A stretch of 64,000 bases of DNA from Nemertoderma westbladi (GCA_032718475.1 JAUCBJ010007936.1:1-64000); one strand, 5' to 3'. Positions 38,470 through 49,689 are shown, counted from the stretch's first letter. The notes: generated from the letters alone by a model not told the origin. Program-made: numbers and translations.

Positions 38470-40690
38470 AGAGCAATTACCTTCTACTACTAGGATCGGC
38501 ATGCTGCATTGCAGCTGCATTTTTAAGAATGCTGTGCCGGCTTGTCAACAAAATTGCACTGCCACAACTCCCTATCACCCATGACATTTGCTAGATCATC
38601 CGCATCTTTAAGGCCAGTGTCCTTTAAGATGCGTCTCAAGAAAGTCATGGGCTGTCCACCATGCTTATTCACTCCATGAGGCTGCCAAAGTACAAGATTA
38701 TGCACTGGCTGGTCCTCACGGCGAAAGCAATGTCCTGCAAAGCGGAGGCGATTTTGTTCTAGTGTCAAGCTTGGGGGAACCAATGAGACACCTCCAATGT
38801 TATATAGTGTCTGGTTGGAGATGTGTGCATTGTACTTGACACAATGTACCCGGCGTAGCATTCTTGTGAATGTGCCATCCAGAGATTTGGTGTCCTCAGC
38901 AGTTAGAGCCCAGCATGGACTCCCGTAGAGGAGTACTGGAACTACTGCTGCTCTAAATAATCGGACCTTAAGTTTCCGATTAATTCTAGGTGACTTCCAA
39001 ATCCTGGAAAGCCTATTCAAGGCTGCCCATGCCTTTCCCTTACTTATTCGAAGGTCCTCACCTGACTTCCGGATCCATGATCCCAGGTAACAGAAGTCGT
39101 CCACATGCTCAAGCATACCATCCTTTGAGCTTATGCTCATCCGATCAGAGACTTGCTGAGGACTTTCAAAGTTAACTGTCAGAATTTTGGTCTTTCTGGA
39201 GTTAATAAAAAGACCAACACTAGAAGCAGCATGTTCTAATGAGCTGAGGAGCCGCTGGGCTCCCTCTAATGATTCTGAGAGTACTCCTAAGTCATCAGCA
39301 AAGTCTAGATCAGTTAGGTACTTGGCAGGATTTCCTCGACTTCTGGAGCCAGTAGGTGGAGTTATCATCACCCCATCATCATTATGATGATCTAAGGACA
39401 TGCGTAGAACATAGTCAACCACAATAATGAACAAGAATGGTGCAAGTGTGTCTCCTTGGAGGACGCCCCATAACACTTCAAATGGTTCTGTGTCACCGTC
39501 AACAGTAGACACAAATGTTGTCGAACCATCGTATACTGATCTGATTGCTGCAATAATTTCATCAGGAATCCCATATAATGAAAGTATGCTGAACATACGT
39601 GAGCGAGAGACTGAATCAAAGGCCTTGAAGAAGTCAACAAAGATAACAGCCAGATGCCTGTCTTTCTTTTTTGATAACTCTTCAATTATCCTTCTAAGTG
39701 CCAAAATGGGCTCCATGGTCCCACGACCTTTACGGAACCCATTCTGATTTCCACGTAGCAGTCTCTCAATGGGATCCCTGATGCGATTTAATATAATTCT
39801 ATTGTATAGTTTTGCAGCAATCGAGATCAATGAGATTCCCCGAAAAGAACCATAGAGTGTTAGGTTGCCCTTCTTGGGAACTGGCACCAACTTATTTGTT
39901 TTCATTTCTTGTGGGACTCTTGTTGTATGGTACATGTCTACTATGATGGGATAGATGAGCTTTAAACACTCAGGTATTTTAAAGACCTCAGGGGGAACAC
40001 CATCTACTCCACTGGCACGATTGGTCTTAATGCTCTTTGCAGCAGCCTTCACTTCTGCAAAGGAGATATCGCCAATGGGAATATCTGGGAGTACAGACTC
40101 AGACACTTTTACTTCTATAAAGTTATCAGGCAATACCCTGTCATTATTGAGGAGCTTTTCAAAGTGGGCTTTCCAACCATTGAGGCGATCGGCTGGTGAT
40201 TCAGCCTTAACCTTGGTGGTTGGTTGGCTTTTCCGACCAGTAAGCAGATTGATCGATTTCCATGCCTGGGATGATTGCCTGCTGTCGTCAGCATCATTGA
40301 TGGCATCAACCTGTTGGTTTATTAGCTCCTGTAGATTAACAGAGTACTGCCTGTTCAGGGACCTAGATGCAGCTTTAACTGCATTCTTGGCCGCTGTAGT
40401 CTGTTTGAGTCGGGACTCTTTCTGCGCCTTATGAAGGTCATTTCGGCACTTCTGAATTTTGTTGTCAGTCCAGGGGGCCCTTTTCCTGTTTCGAGGGTAT
40501 ACAGGAACTGTTTCTGCAGCTGCTAACTTAACTGCTTCTGTAAAGGCAGTATAGCCCTCACAGTGATCTGCCGCCTCAGAGGCAAGAGCCTCATACCTGT
40601 TGCTCAGCTGTAGTGTGAAGCTGGATCTCACACTTGGCTGTTGCAACAGAGAGGACCAGTCATGCCGTGGCAAGGCAGATTTCGTTCGTT
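38470..40690 (-). mobile_element. RTE-like LINE, 5'-truncated
   Basis: A non-LTR element on the minus strand with a 3' end in TAG triplets (seen as CTACTACTAGG at 38488) instead of poly-A, a feature of RTE-type elements. At least four other pieces of the same family are in the window (5577, 8585, 13474/13925, 42986). It lacks the endonuclease domain at its 5' side, where a different LINE fragment abuts. Confidence 0.85.
38523..40673 (-). CDS. LINE ORF2 fragment: reverse transcriptase
   Basis: 716 aa in one open frame. RT motifs are all present: KTNKLVPVPKKGN and FRGISLISIAAKLYNRI (motifs 0-1), FRKGRGTMEPILALRRI (motif 2), LAVIFVDFFKAFDSV (motif A), GVLQGDTLAPFLFIIVVDYV (motif B) and LDFADDLGVL (motif C, FADD), then DFCYLGSWI and the LYGSPCWALT thumb segment. 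The C-terminal part (RFAGHCFRREDQPVHN, LVLWQPHGVNKHGG) is of the kind found after RT in RTE-like LINEs. The apurinic endonuclease domain is missing, so the ATG used is internal. The RT frame itself has no stop. RTE clade is my best estimate, with L2/CR1-type less likely. Confidence 0.85.
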   Translation of the reverse strand: MPRHDWSSLLQQPSVRSSFTLQLSNRYEALASEAADHCEGYTAFTEAVKLAAAETVPVYPRNRKRAPWTDNKIQKCRNDLHKAQKESRLKQTTAAKNAVKAASRSLNRQYSVNLQELINQQVDAINDADDSRQSSQAWKSINLLTGRKSQPTTKVKAESPADRLNGWKAHFEKLLNNDRVLPDNFIEVKVSESVLPDIPIGDISFAEVKAAAKSIKTNRASGVDGVPPEVFKIPECLKLIYPIIVDMYHTTRVPQEMKTNKLVPVPKKGNLTLYGSFRGISLISIAAKLYNRIILNRIRDPIERLLRGNQNGFRKGRGTMEPILALRRIIEELSKKKDRHLAVIFVDFFKAFDSVSRSRMFSILSLYGIPDEIIAAIRSVYDGSTTFVSTVDGDTEPFEVLWGVLQGDTLAPFLFIIVVDYVLRMSLDHHNDDGVMITPPTGSRSRGNPAKYLTDLDFADDLGVLSESLEGAQRLLSSLEHAASSVGLFINSRKTKILTVNFESPQQVSDRMSISSKDGMLEHVDDFCYLGSWIRKSGEDLRISKGKAWAALNRLSRIWKSPRINRKLKVRLFRAAVVPVLLYGSPCWALTAEDTKSLDGTFTRMLRRVHCVKYNAHISNQTLYNIGGVSLVPPSLTLEQNRLRFAGHCFRREDQPVHNLVLWQPHGVNKHGGQPMTFLRRILKDTGLKDADDLANVMGDRELWQCNFVDKPAQHS

Positions 40691-40705
40691 TCGAAGATTA
40701 CCTTC

Positions 40706-41040
40706 AGCAAACATGCGGCACCACTATACAAAAAATTAAATATACTACCTATAGACAAACTACACATACTTGAAACATCCAAATTAATGTGGGAAATACA
40801 AAACAACAAAAAACCATATTTTATCACATCACAGTTCCAGCAAACATCTGCTTTACACACCTATAATACTTGATCAACAGCACGCCAAAGCTACTGCATA
40901 CCACTGACCCGACTATCACTAACACAAAATTCACTAAAATATCACGTGCCATTGTCTGGAATGCCCTAGACACCGATTTTAAAACAAAGCAAATCTGAAA
41001 AAACACGAGGTAGGAAACTGAAAAACAAATTAATTAACGA
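40706..41040 (+). pseudogene. LINE 3' fragment of a second family
   Basis: Encodes PLYKKLNILPIDKLHILETS, KLMWEIQNNKKPYF, and LHTYNT, then after a stop and frame change LTQNS.KYH, AIVWNALDTDF. This is the conserved C-terminal tail after RT in CR1- or RTE-X-type LINEs (pattern PLF..L.I..l, HsYNTR, Gp.iWN.l). It directly abuts the truncated 5' end of the minus-strand LINE. Confidence 0.65.
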
Positions 41041-41231
41041 TCTATAGTAAAAACAACAACATATACCCTAATATGTATAAATACAAGCAAAAATCAAACC
41101 CTACTTCTTTAATAATAACGACAAAAACATTTATTTTTTTTACGGCAGATATAGAAGGTAAATTTTAGAATACACATGGGCTATGAATGATGCCTATTGA
41201 CTATTAATATTGGCTGGCTGAGCCTGAAAGT

Positions 41232-41252
41232 CCCCCCCCCCCCCCCCCCCCC
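41232..41252. repeat. C21 homopolymer
   Basis: Twenty-one consecutive C on the plus strand in otherwise AT-rich non-coding DNA. Compare the C and G runs at 9966-10116, 17484-17507 and inside the BEL element. Confidence 0.95.
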
Positions 41253-41417
41253 AAGGTTGAACGATGGCAGGAACCGGCAACAATAGCCACACTATAGTCG
41301 GTTTCTGCCAGGACACTTAATTTAAGTCCTTAAGTTAAAATTGTGCGCGGTCATCCTTGATATAAAAATATAAGACCCCATACGGGCTCGCATATTTCCT
41401 GGCTGATGTTGTACGCC

Positions 41418-44003
41418 ACATGCGCATTTACATACGCCATGTTCCTTTCAGGGATATGGAAACTTTGCTTCTTCTGGCTGGTGGAGTAAAAAAAAACGAT
41501 TGGGGATTAGAGTGATCAACCTTACCAGTTAGAAATACACTCTCCCTGCCTTTATAGGAATCAAAGGATTTTGAAACTCCCATTGATTAATGTTTATGCA
41601 GTACAAAGAAATATATTATGTGAGAGAATGAATGAACAAAGCATAAAAAAACAATTTATTCTTCGTTAATACAGTGCAAACCTGTACTGTTGCAGGCATA
41701 ACATGTGTTCCAGTTTGATTATAAAGCATCTATCAATCTATTTCTATCCAATTACATTCACTGTTGCTATTCCCTTTTAAAATATATTATTTAGATTTTG
41801 ACAGGGAGAATATTGTAGAATATTTTAGATAGTAAGAGGCTGTCAATTTTCAAAAATTTAAATATTAATTCCGTACAAACAAGCGGCCGAACCAACCAAG
41901 GTCATTGACACGATGGTCCCTGTTCCCACTTATAGTAAGTTAAAAGGTTAAAAGGTTGCACGGCTCATACCCATATCTTGTAACTGGCCAGTTCGGTATG
42001 TTTTCTCAACATTCTCTTATCACTCTAGTGAACGGTGGAATATGATGGACACGGTATCAATCCCATTACAAAGCACCAGGACTGGATGGCCAACCATAGT
42101 AGTAGTGATCATCAAACCAAGATTGTGCAGAAACACATCATGAAACTTAGAAGGATACCTTACCTGCACCAATGTATGAAACAGAAAAAGGAAAAAGACC
42201 CCCACATTATCGTGAAAAATTGTTTTTTATACCACAGGAAGCTGCTCTTAATTCTAAGTATCATTTATTGTATTACCTTCCACTGTAAATTGCTCCTTTC
42301 CCGTATGGTTTACTATGATTATCGGTTGTAGATGTTACTTTGAAACAAAAGCTTTTGAGGAAGCTGTACTGGCATCAGTATTATATTCTACTGAAAGCTG
42401 GCTGACCTCTAATACTAGTGTTGTTCAAAAAGTATGGTTAGAGCTTTATTATCAGTGCGTACCCGAACTCCAATTGATATGTGTTTAATTGAGGCGGGTA
42501 TTAAACCACTAGATTCAATAATTAGTACAGCCAGGAAAAATTTCATGTCCAAAATATTAAAATAAGTTGACATGGATGTCTCCTTTCACCAGATCTATGA
42601 GCTCTGCAAGAATGAAAATTCAGATACTGATCCATTCATATCGTTAAGGCAAAAAAGTCATATCCAAACCCATTCCTGCGACAAAATTTATAACGTATAG
42701 AGAAACAATGAATCTAGGTTTGGTACCACATGATTTATATTTTCGTAATGATTTACATAATCCAGATCATGTCAGAGTGTGGTTCACTCGAGTGCGCCTA
42801 ATGTCAAACTTCCTGCAGATCGAAAAGGGTAGATGGAGTAGACAGATATTCTTACATACCATTTACTGATTGTGCTTGTTACATTATTTATATACTTTTA
42901 ACTGGCTGTTGGGGGGTTTTAAAGAATTAATTAAAGGCGGAGCGAGCCCCAAATAGCTCACTACTACTACTACTGGCAGTTGTTGCCTATTGACTGATAA
43001 TTTTATTAAAGTAAAAGTGTCTGAATCTGTACTCCCAGATATTCCCATTGGTAATATCTCCTTTGCAGAAGTGAAGGCTGCTGCAAAGAGCATTAAGACC
43101 AATCGTGCCAGTGGAGTAGATGGTGTCCCCTCTGAGGTCTTTGGTTCTATGGTTCTTTTTGGGGAATCTCATTGATCTCGATTGCTGCAAAGCTATACAA
43201 TAGAATTCTATTAAATCGCATCAGGGATCCCATTGAGAGACTGCTCCGTGGAAACCAGAATGGGATCCATAAAGGTCGTGGGACCATGGAGCCCATTTTG
43301 CACTTAGAATGATAATTGAAGCGTTATCAAAAAAAGAAAGACAGGCATCTGGCTGTTATCTTTGTTGACTTCTTCAAGGCCTTTGATTCAGTCTCTTGCT
43401 CACATATGTTGTTCAGCTTACTTTCATTATATGGGATTCCTGATTAAATTATTGCAGCAATCAGATCAGTATACAATAGTTCGACAACATTTGTGTCTAC
43501 TGTTGACGGTGACACAGAACCATTCGAAGTGTTATGGGGCGTCCTCCAAGGAGACACACTTGCACCATTCTTGTTCATTATTGTGGTTGACTATGTTCTA
43601 CGCATGTCCTTAGATCATCATAATGATGATGGAATGATGGTAGCTCCACCTACTGGCTCCAGAAATTGAGGAAATCATGCCAAGTACCTAACTGATCTAG
43701 ACTTTGCTGATGACTTAGAGAAGTACTCTCAACATCACTTGAGGGAGCCCAACACAAGAATGTATCAATATGCACCTTGAGGGAGCATAATCTTATGCTT
43801 TGGCAGCATCATGGAGTGAATAAGCATGATGGACAGCCCATGACTTTCTTGAGATCCATGTTAAAGGACACTGGCCATGAAGATGCGGATGATCTAGCAA
43901 ATATCATGGGTGATAGGGAGTTGTGGTGGCGCAATTTTGTCGACAAGCCAGCACAGCATTCTTAAAAATGCAGCTACAATGCAGCATGCCGATCCTAGTA
44001 GTA
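41418..44003. repeat. segmental duplication, copy B (partner at 12015-14479)
   Basis: Same block order as copy A (CAGGGATATGG, CTTCTTCTGGCTGGTGGAGT, TAACTGGCCAGTTCGGTAT, CTCGAGTGCGCCTAATGTC, GGGGGGTTTTAAAGAATTAA, ACTACTACTACTACTGGCAG and the LINE). Small indels and substitutions throughout show it is not very recent. Copy B contains a longer LINE piece than copy A and is followed 180 bp on by transporter copy 3. Confidence 0.85.
42986..44003 (+). pseudogene. RTE-like LINE, 5'-truncated and internally deleted (copy B)
   Basis: Encodes FIKVKVSESVLPDIPIG, FAEVKAAAKSIKTNRASGVDG, then jumps into the RT region (FVDFFKAFDSV, FEVLWGVLQGDTLAPFLF, LTDLDFADD) with stops and shifts. After a further deletion it reads the last codons MGDRELWWRNFVDKPAQHS and the 3' UTR ending in TAGTAGTAG. 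Flanks GGCAGTTGTTG (left) and GTCAGTTGTGG (right) are the probable target duplication. Inactive. Confidence 0.85.
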
Positions 44004-44180
44004 GACTGTCAGTTGTGGACCATTGGTAAATCGTCTACCCCAATTCTGCAATCACTAGCACTGCATAGGCTATACTATACTACTTGCCATTAAATTAATG
44101 CTATTAAATGATATACAATAAATTAATCAATTAAAGTAGCTCTGTAATATTAAATACTCAATTTGAAGTTGGTCTACAAG

Positions 44181-45494
44181 ATGTCAGGAAGAACAGCTTC
44201 CCTTATATCATATGATGAACCAAATAAAATTATTACTAATCACGATAGTCATCGAAATGGCTGTCGACTTTACATGTTGGTGGCCATTTTGCTGATGTAT
44301 CAAATGATACCAGGTTGGTGTCAGAATCTACAGGAAACATTCTTCCCAATTGTTGTAGAAGAGCGTGGTTGGCCGAAGACTCTGATTGGTACATTATTGG
44401 CAATGTTTTCTACTGTCAGACTTATAATATACATTAGTTGCCCTCATTCTATCAACAATTGGGGAACTGGTATATCTTTGGGCCTATTCGGTATTATTGG
44501 GGCAGTTTCCCAACTGGCATTTGGGTTTGTTGAATATATACCCAACAACAACAATGGGTTATATATATTCGCTTGTTTTTCTCTGCGCATTCTAGAAGCA
44601 GTTGGACTCAACATAAGTTTTATATATTCATTCAGTCTTTTGATGGAATTGTGGCCTACAAAAAAAACTTTATTAGCTAGTTTATCTATGGTTAGCGAAT
44701 GTATTGGATGCCTGGTTGCACCAGTTGTTGGTTCATCCATTTTCGCTTCATTGGGTTTTAAGTTCCCATTTATAATATCGGGTTTGATGTTTCTTATTAT
44801 TCTCCTTTACTGCTGGATGGAGTCGCCATCTTATATTTACGACAGATGTGAATCGAAAGACAGACCAACTTATGTTGGGCTTCTGAGAAATCCAGCAATG
44901 TCACTTATATTTATTTTAAATATATATTCCAGAATACTGTCATCCTTTATCCTTACAAACTATGCTGCCTACATTCACCACAACTATAATGTCAACCAGT
45001 ACAATATTGGTCGTATTTATATGATATTTACAATACTTTATGCTTCTTCTAGTCTAATAATGTCATTAATGATGAATAAATTGAAGACCATCTTACCAAC
45101 TGTATTTGGTGCTATGCTACTAGCAGCATCCATGCATCTAATAGGTCCTACAGAGCTACTAGGTTTACATCATAGTCTCACAATCTCTGTCACTGGATGT
45201 GTACTCCTCAGATTGGGGTCCGGATTATATCGCACACCTTCACTTGAAACACAAACACAACTGGCTGTAAATGTTTGTGGTTATCCCGATAATGTAGATA
45301 CCAGATCTCTTCTCCAACAAATGTATAGAATTGCAGTCTCCATTGGAGCTATCATAGGCCCCATTATTGGTGGATTCTTCAATGATTACTTTGGTATGGA
45401 ACTTGCTTGCTCGCTTCTCAGTTTGTTGGGGTTACCATTTATCATCGCTCTGGTTGTTGTGTTCGCTTTTAGATGTCTGGTCAATGAGATGTGA
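44181..45494 (+). CDS. MFS transporter, SLC18B1-like (copy 3), single exon
   Basis: 437 aa counted from the ATG at 44181, in the same TACAAGATG context as copies 1 and 2. An upstream in-frame extension to 44163 starts with a non-ATG codon and is not conserved, so I reject it. It is intact and intronless with about 12 TMs. It is closer to copy 1 than to copy 2 (SIFASLGFKFPFIISGLMFL, FNDYFGMELACSLLSLLGL). Differences at otherwise conserved places: QETFFPIVVEERGWPKTLIG (Ser to Pro), CVLLRLGSGLYRTPS where the others have CALLGFG, and CLVNEM at the end. Whether this affects function cannot be told. Its 3' flank resembles those of the other copies. Confidence 0.85.
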   Translation: MSGRTASLISYDEPNKIITNHDSHRNGCRLYMLVAILLMYQMIPGWCQNLQETFFPIVVEERGWPKTLIGTLLAMFSTVRLIIYISCPHSINNWGTGISLGLFGIIGAVSQLAFGFVEYIPNNNNGLYIFACFSLRILEAVGLNISFIYSFSLLMELWPTKKTLLASLSMVSECIGCLVAPVVGSSIFASLGFKFPFIISGLMFLIILLYCWMESPSYIYDRCESKDRPTYVGLLRNPAMSLIFILNIYSRILSSFILTNYAAYIHHNYNVNQYNIGRIYMIFTILYASSSLIMSLMMNKLKTILPTVFGAMLLAASMHLIGPTELLGLHHSLTISVTGCVLLRLGSGLYRTPSLETQTQLAVNVCGYPDNVDTRSLLQQMYRIAVSIGAIIGPIIGGFFNDYFGMELACSLLSLLGLPFIIALVVVFAFRCLVNEM

Positions 45495-46752
45495 TATTGA
45501 GAAGTATATAAATTAACCGTGCATGGGGCTGGGCATGTTGGCAACCTATTACTTTGTTGTATCTAGGTGTTTTGGGTAATAATAGTATTTTCTTAATTTA
45601 CTTGTTTTGTGTTTAGAGTTATTATTTAAAAATGGGAATATTATGTCTAGATAATAACGAACCTGGCTATTAATAGGCCATGGTAGTTCTTGTCAAGAGT
45701 TGTTGAACTCTTCAAAAACATGATGTGGTTGAGGGTGTGTTTACGAATTACCCAGCACGCTAACTTTAAGTGGGAAGTTTATATACAACGTGCTAACACC
45801 AAAATAGTGCTAACTCAAAGTGCTAACACCATTCAGAAAATGAATCCTTAATGTCAAATTTGTATATTTTTGAGGTCAAAAAGGTATGATCCTACTTTCT
45901 CCAATTTGGCAACTTTTGAAAAAAATGCACAGATTCAATGGCTATAATCCCAACAGTTAGTCCTTTATTAAAACTACTAACCCTAATGAACTTTATTGCC
46001 CATAGTCCTAACTTTTGCATTGTTTGCATTTAATAAAAAACTTAGGTATTTGCCCATTATACAATATTGTGTGCATGGATGACTTTGTCTGACGCTGATC
46101 CAGATTGATAATATTGGCATGGTCGAACAAAATGAGTGAGTTAGAAATTAAAACGAGTGACATTAGTTTTTTTCAACTTCAGTACATGACAAATTGCTTA
46201 TGCATTATATTTTGTATAATGTTTGGATAAACTATTTATGAGCACAACAAATAAACAGTAACATAAACAAGTAAATCAAATAGCACATCCGCATGTAAAT
46301 TTCTACAAAAAATCAAGCAATTAATAACAAAGAAGTTCCATGAAATTTTCAACTCCTAAATTTCAAAACTACAAATTTAATATTTCCAGTCTCACTTTTT
46401 GTTTTTCCTTCAAGGAAAGAATGAGCATTACAAAAATACATATAAAGCACATATTTGCGATAATAAAATGGTAAATTCATTCTAAGCCATTGGTGTTAAT
46501 TAGTATCATTTTTGTTTTTAAATAACGCAGTCCTTATTTATTTTATTGGGGTTCCTTTATTAACTTGGTTTAACTTATAGTTTTAGAAAACTATTGTTCT
46601 AAATGTTAAATCTTGTGACAAGGAACTGAATGGATATTCATAAATTTAAATATTCTGCAAGTATGCAGGGACAGCAAGATCTGTATTAAGAATAATTTAT
46701 TAGGCGTGTAACTTTATACGCCACCCTACGTGAAACAAAGGGTAACTTTATA
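45495..46752. other. 3' flank of transporter copy 3 and non-coding DNA
   Basis: The first ~110 bp resemble the 3' flanks of the other transporters. A GTGCTAACACC-type motif occurs repeatedly at 45760-45830. The rest is AT-rich without a gene. Confidence 0.45.
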
Positions 46753-46817
46753 TAACAGGTAATAATACAAGAAACAAGATGGGTACAGTACAACCTGACT
46801 GGCGAAATATATATATA

Positions 46818-47464
46818 GAAACAATGTGATCCAGTCTCCTATCAAAAATGAAACCTAACTACAAATAAACACTTTAATAACTGCACGAATGACTATCCTA
46901 TATATTAGAAAATACAGGACATTTAGTCCGCCGAAAGGGGTAAGTCTACATACTAAATTTGATAAAAATAAAGGGTTTCAGGATTTAAACACTGTACCCG
47001 GGGAAACACAGCTCCATCATCAGCAGTGTACTGTGAGTCCCTTCCCTATCTAAATACGGCACAGTACCAATTGACCAATATAATACAGGAAATGAAACCA
47101 AATACTGAAATAGAGAAATAAACAAATCAGACTGGTAGTAAATAGATGAAACCCAAAAACTGATACCACTAAAGGCTAAATAAAATACATGAAACCAAAA
47201 TAAGAATGACTGTGCAATACAGCCATTATGGATTTATTTGTTATGCAGGTTAGATATAGTTGTGATATAGCTGTGTTTCCCCGGGTACAGTGTTTAAATC
47301 CTGAAACCCTTTATTTTTATCAAATTTAGTATGTAGACTTACCCCTTTCAGCAGACTAAATGTCCTGTATTTTCTAATATATAGGATAGTCATTCGTGCA
47401 GTTATTAAAGTGTTTATTTGTAGTTAGGTTTCATTTTTGATAGGAGACTGGATCACATTGTTTC
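46818..47464. mobile_element. long inverted repeat element (196-bp arms, 255-bp middle)
   Basis: Arm 46818-47013 and arm 47269-47464 are reverse complements over 196 bp with only a couple of mismatches visible (for example CCGCCGAAAGG against CTGCTGAAAGG). The middle 255 bp has no ORF. The 16-base TAACAGGTAATAATAC lies just outside the right arm (47465-47480) and again 50 bp outside the left arm (46753-46768). A fold-back or MITE-like DNA element is likely, though the terminal motif is not one I recognise. Confidence 0.85.
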
Positions 47465-48100
47465 TAACAGGTAATAATACTATATACTACAGGCGAAATT
47501 TCCATACCATTACACATGGTTCAGGTAGATCACAAAGTAATACTTTTACTTTCCAATTCTAAAAAATTATAATTTTCGACTAAATTACATAGCCAACATA
47601 ATATCTAACACGTGAAAATGTTGTAGTGCACTTCTCATAGAAGAAATCCATGCTGGCGCTTGGTTTATAAAACCCTTATCATCATAATCTTATAAAAGAT
47701 GGTTGATTAAAATTCTTGAAGTAAATAATTAATAGTTATAATTTGAACATCAGATTTTTTAAAATAACTTTATAATAGATTATTTTAAACTTTCTCTAAT
47801 AAAAAATCTAAATATCTTTGATTACATCTATACCACTCAGTACCAGGTTTTTGTAAATTTCTAATGCTCATTCCTTATTCCTGGGGTGCAGCTACTTTAT
47901 TTCTCTTGATATTTGTAGATTTATCTGAATAACTGATCGATCTTTGTAAATAATTACTTTTATTGTCGTTAATGTTTCCAACAATTTCCATTAGATCATC
48001 CAAGTCTGGACAATATTCGTGATTAACTTGATCCAAATTTAGTGTACCCCTAGGTTGACCAGTTTCATTGGTTTCAACTTCATCACATCTTCTGTCGCTT
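47465..48100. other. non-coding, no recognised feature
   Basis: AT-rich sequence without a supported gene. Confidence 0.35.
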
Positions 48101-48106
48101 TGATGT

Positions 48107-48290
48107 TCCTTCCTGTTCTACCTATATCATCCATGGCATTCCATCCCGTTTCAACTATATCACCCACAACATTCCTTCCTGTTCCACCTATATGATCCAT
48201 GGCATTCCATCCCGTTCAAACTATATCACCCACAACATTCCTTCCTGTTCCACCTATATCATCCTGGCATTCCCTCCCATGCTGACTATA
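48107..48290. repeat. ~66-bp tandem repeat
   Basis: About three units with TCCTTCCTGTTC, CCTATATCATCCATGGCATTCC and ACTATATCACCCACAACAT blocks, starting near 48107, 48174 and 48240. The last unit is degenerate. Confidence 0.8.
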
Positions 48291-48293
48291 TCA

Positions 48294-48509
48294 CCCAGAG
48301 TTATTTCTTCGAGTTATTTTCCTTTGAACTTACTCATTCTCCCCTCAGAAATCAAAACCATAGGTTTTGAAACTTTGGAAACCTCAATTACATCACTATG
48401 GCCCAGAGTTATTTCTTCGAGTTATTTTCCTTTGAACTTACTCATTCTCCCCTCAGAAATCAAAACCATAGGTTTTGAAACTTTGGAAACCTCAATTACA
48501 TCACTATGG
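48294..48509. repeat. 108-bp tandem duplication in a degenerate coding remnant
   Basis: Two near-identical units start CCCAGAGTTATTTC at 48294 and 48402. On the minus strand each encodes SDVIEVSKVSKPMVLIS followed by EGRMSKFKGK, a stop and LEEITLG, so a piece of the remnant gene described next was duplicated. Confidence 0.9.
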
Positions 48510-49255
48510 AGACGATGTACCTTTCGATGTACATCCAGGGAGTCACCCAGATGGTGCCTGAGCCATTCTTTCTCTTTTTTTTTCAGGCTGAATAATTGAT
48601 TTACAGTGGCATAATACTTATGCAACTTCGTACTTCTAATAAGTTTTGGCTTCTCACACTTTAATTCAACTGCCAGGGCACCACGTAAATCACCACATCG
48701 AATAACTTTCTTCCCATAGATTGAAACATGAAATCCTTATCATATTTAATGGGCACATTCTCTAGTGTGTCTAATACAGCTTTAACTTCTTCAGGAGTAT
48801 TCTTTGAAATATCTCGGTTCAAACCTTTCATTACAGTCTCAACCCGTACATTCCCCAGCTCTCCACCATGTTTACTGTTAAAAATAATTATCTGAGCTAG
48901 AACTGCTTCCTTCACTCCAGTGAAGGTGGTGACTGGTTATTACAGTAATTTCGCATTTCTTTTTGAACATCTAACAAAAAGTTATCAAGTCGAGAGTCCA
49001 ACACCTTATTAATTAAAACAACATCTTTTGACAGTCGTCACCTTTATTTAATCTTTCATTCCGAATTTCGTATAATACACGTACTCTGGTAGACCAGTCA
49101 CTATAATATGCAATAGTAAAGTCTCCAGCCATTGCCTTTAGTACTTCGTTTCCGCATTTAACAGCTTCCACCTGCTCCGCCAGATATTTAAGATGATATC
49201 CTACTTTCAACTGACTTGAATAAGGAAATTCAGATGTTGTCACCTCAGCAACCAT
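48294..49255 (-). pseudogene. degenerate gene of an uncharacterised repeat-associated family
   Basis: Three minus-strand pieces in collinear order, separated by stops and shifts. First, 49255-49013 reads SSQLKVGYHLKYLAEQVEAV. Next, 48915-48661 reads VLAQIIIFNSKHGGELGNVR. Last, 48625-48294 reads WLRHHLGDSLDVHRKVHRL and SKFKGK, then LEEI. The phrases resemble a family of uncharacterised proteins common in invertebrate genomes, with a helical LK.GYL.K region, an FN..R.GE...M segment and an HLGH....HR..YR...KFKGKSLDEI tail. I suspect this family is tyrosine-recombinase-derived but cannot show it. No intact frame remains. Confidence 0.4.
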
Positions 49256-49689
49256 ATTAAAGTTACGAGGGTTAAAAAGATCAGCAGCAACACATTATTT
49301 TATCTGGAACATTTAATTTAAGTGTTGACGCAGTTTTATTATTAAGTGATCTAACAGGGGTAAGGTAAACATTTTAGTCCAGCAGCAGAGTGATGAACCG
49401 TGCAATTGTATAGTATACCCATAAAATGCCTCATCAGTTTAATGACCACAATACCATACTAATCCATATTAGGGAGGGTGTCGCTCTCTCAGCCTGGAGC
49501 AATTTGAATAAAACGTGTTTCCATGTCAACAGCGACTGAGACCCGAGCAACCGCTGTTATAAACACTCAATATCTATAGTATTTACACCAAAATGGTCTC
49601 TATCTATGATTGCCAATCCAATCCCGAAGCACTGTTGCCATAGCAACCATTGTTAGGGGAAGTAATCGCCATAACCAACACCAATTTTT

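Noticed and set aside
44163-44180. Upstream start for transporter copy 3
   Set aside because: It begins with TTG, adds six residues not shared with the other copies, and the ATG at 44181 has the conserved TACAAGATG context.
46981-47030. Second hammerhead-like motif (minus strand CTGATGATGG near the fold-back arm)
   Set aside because: There is no GAAA at the right distance and no stem II, so it does not meet the core requirements.
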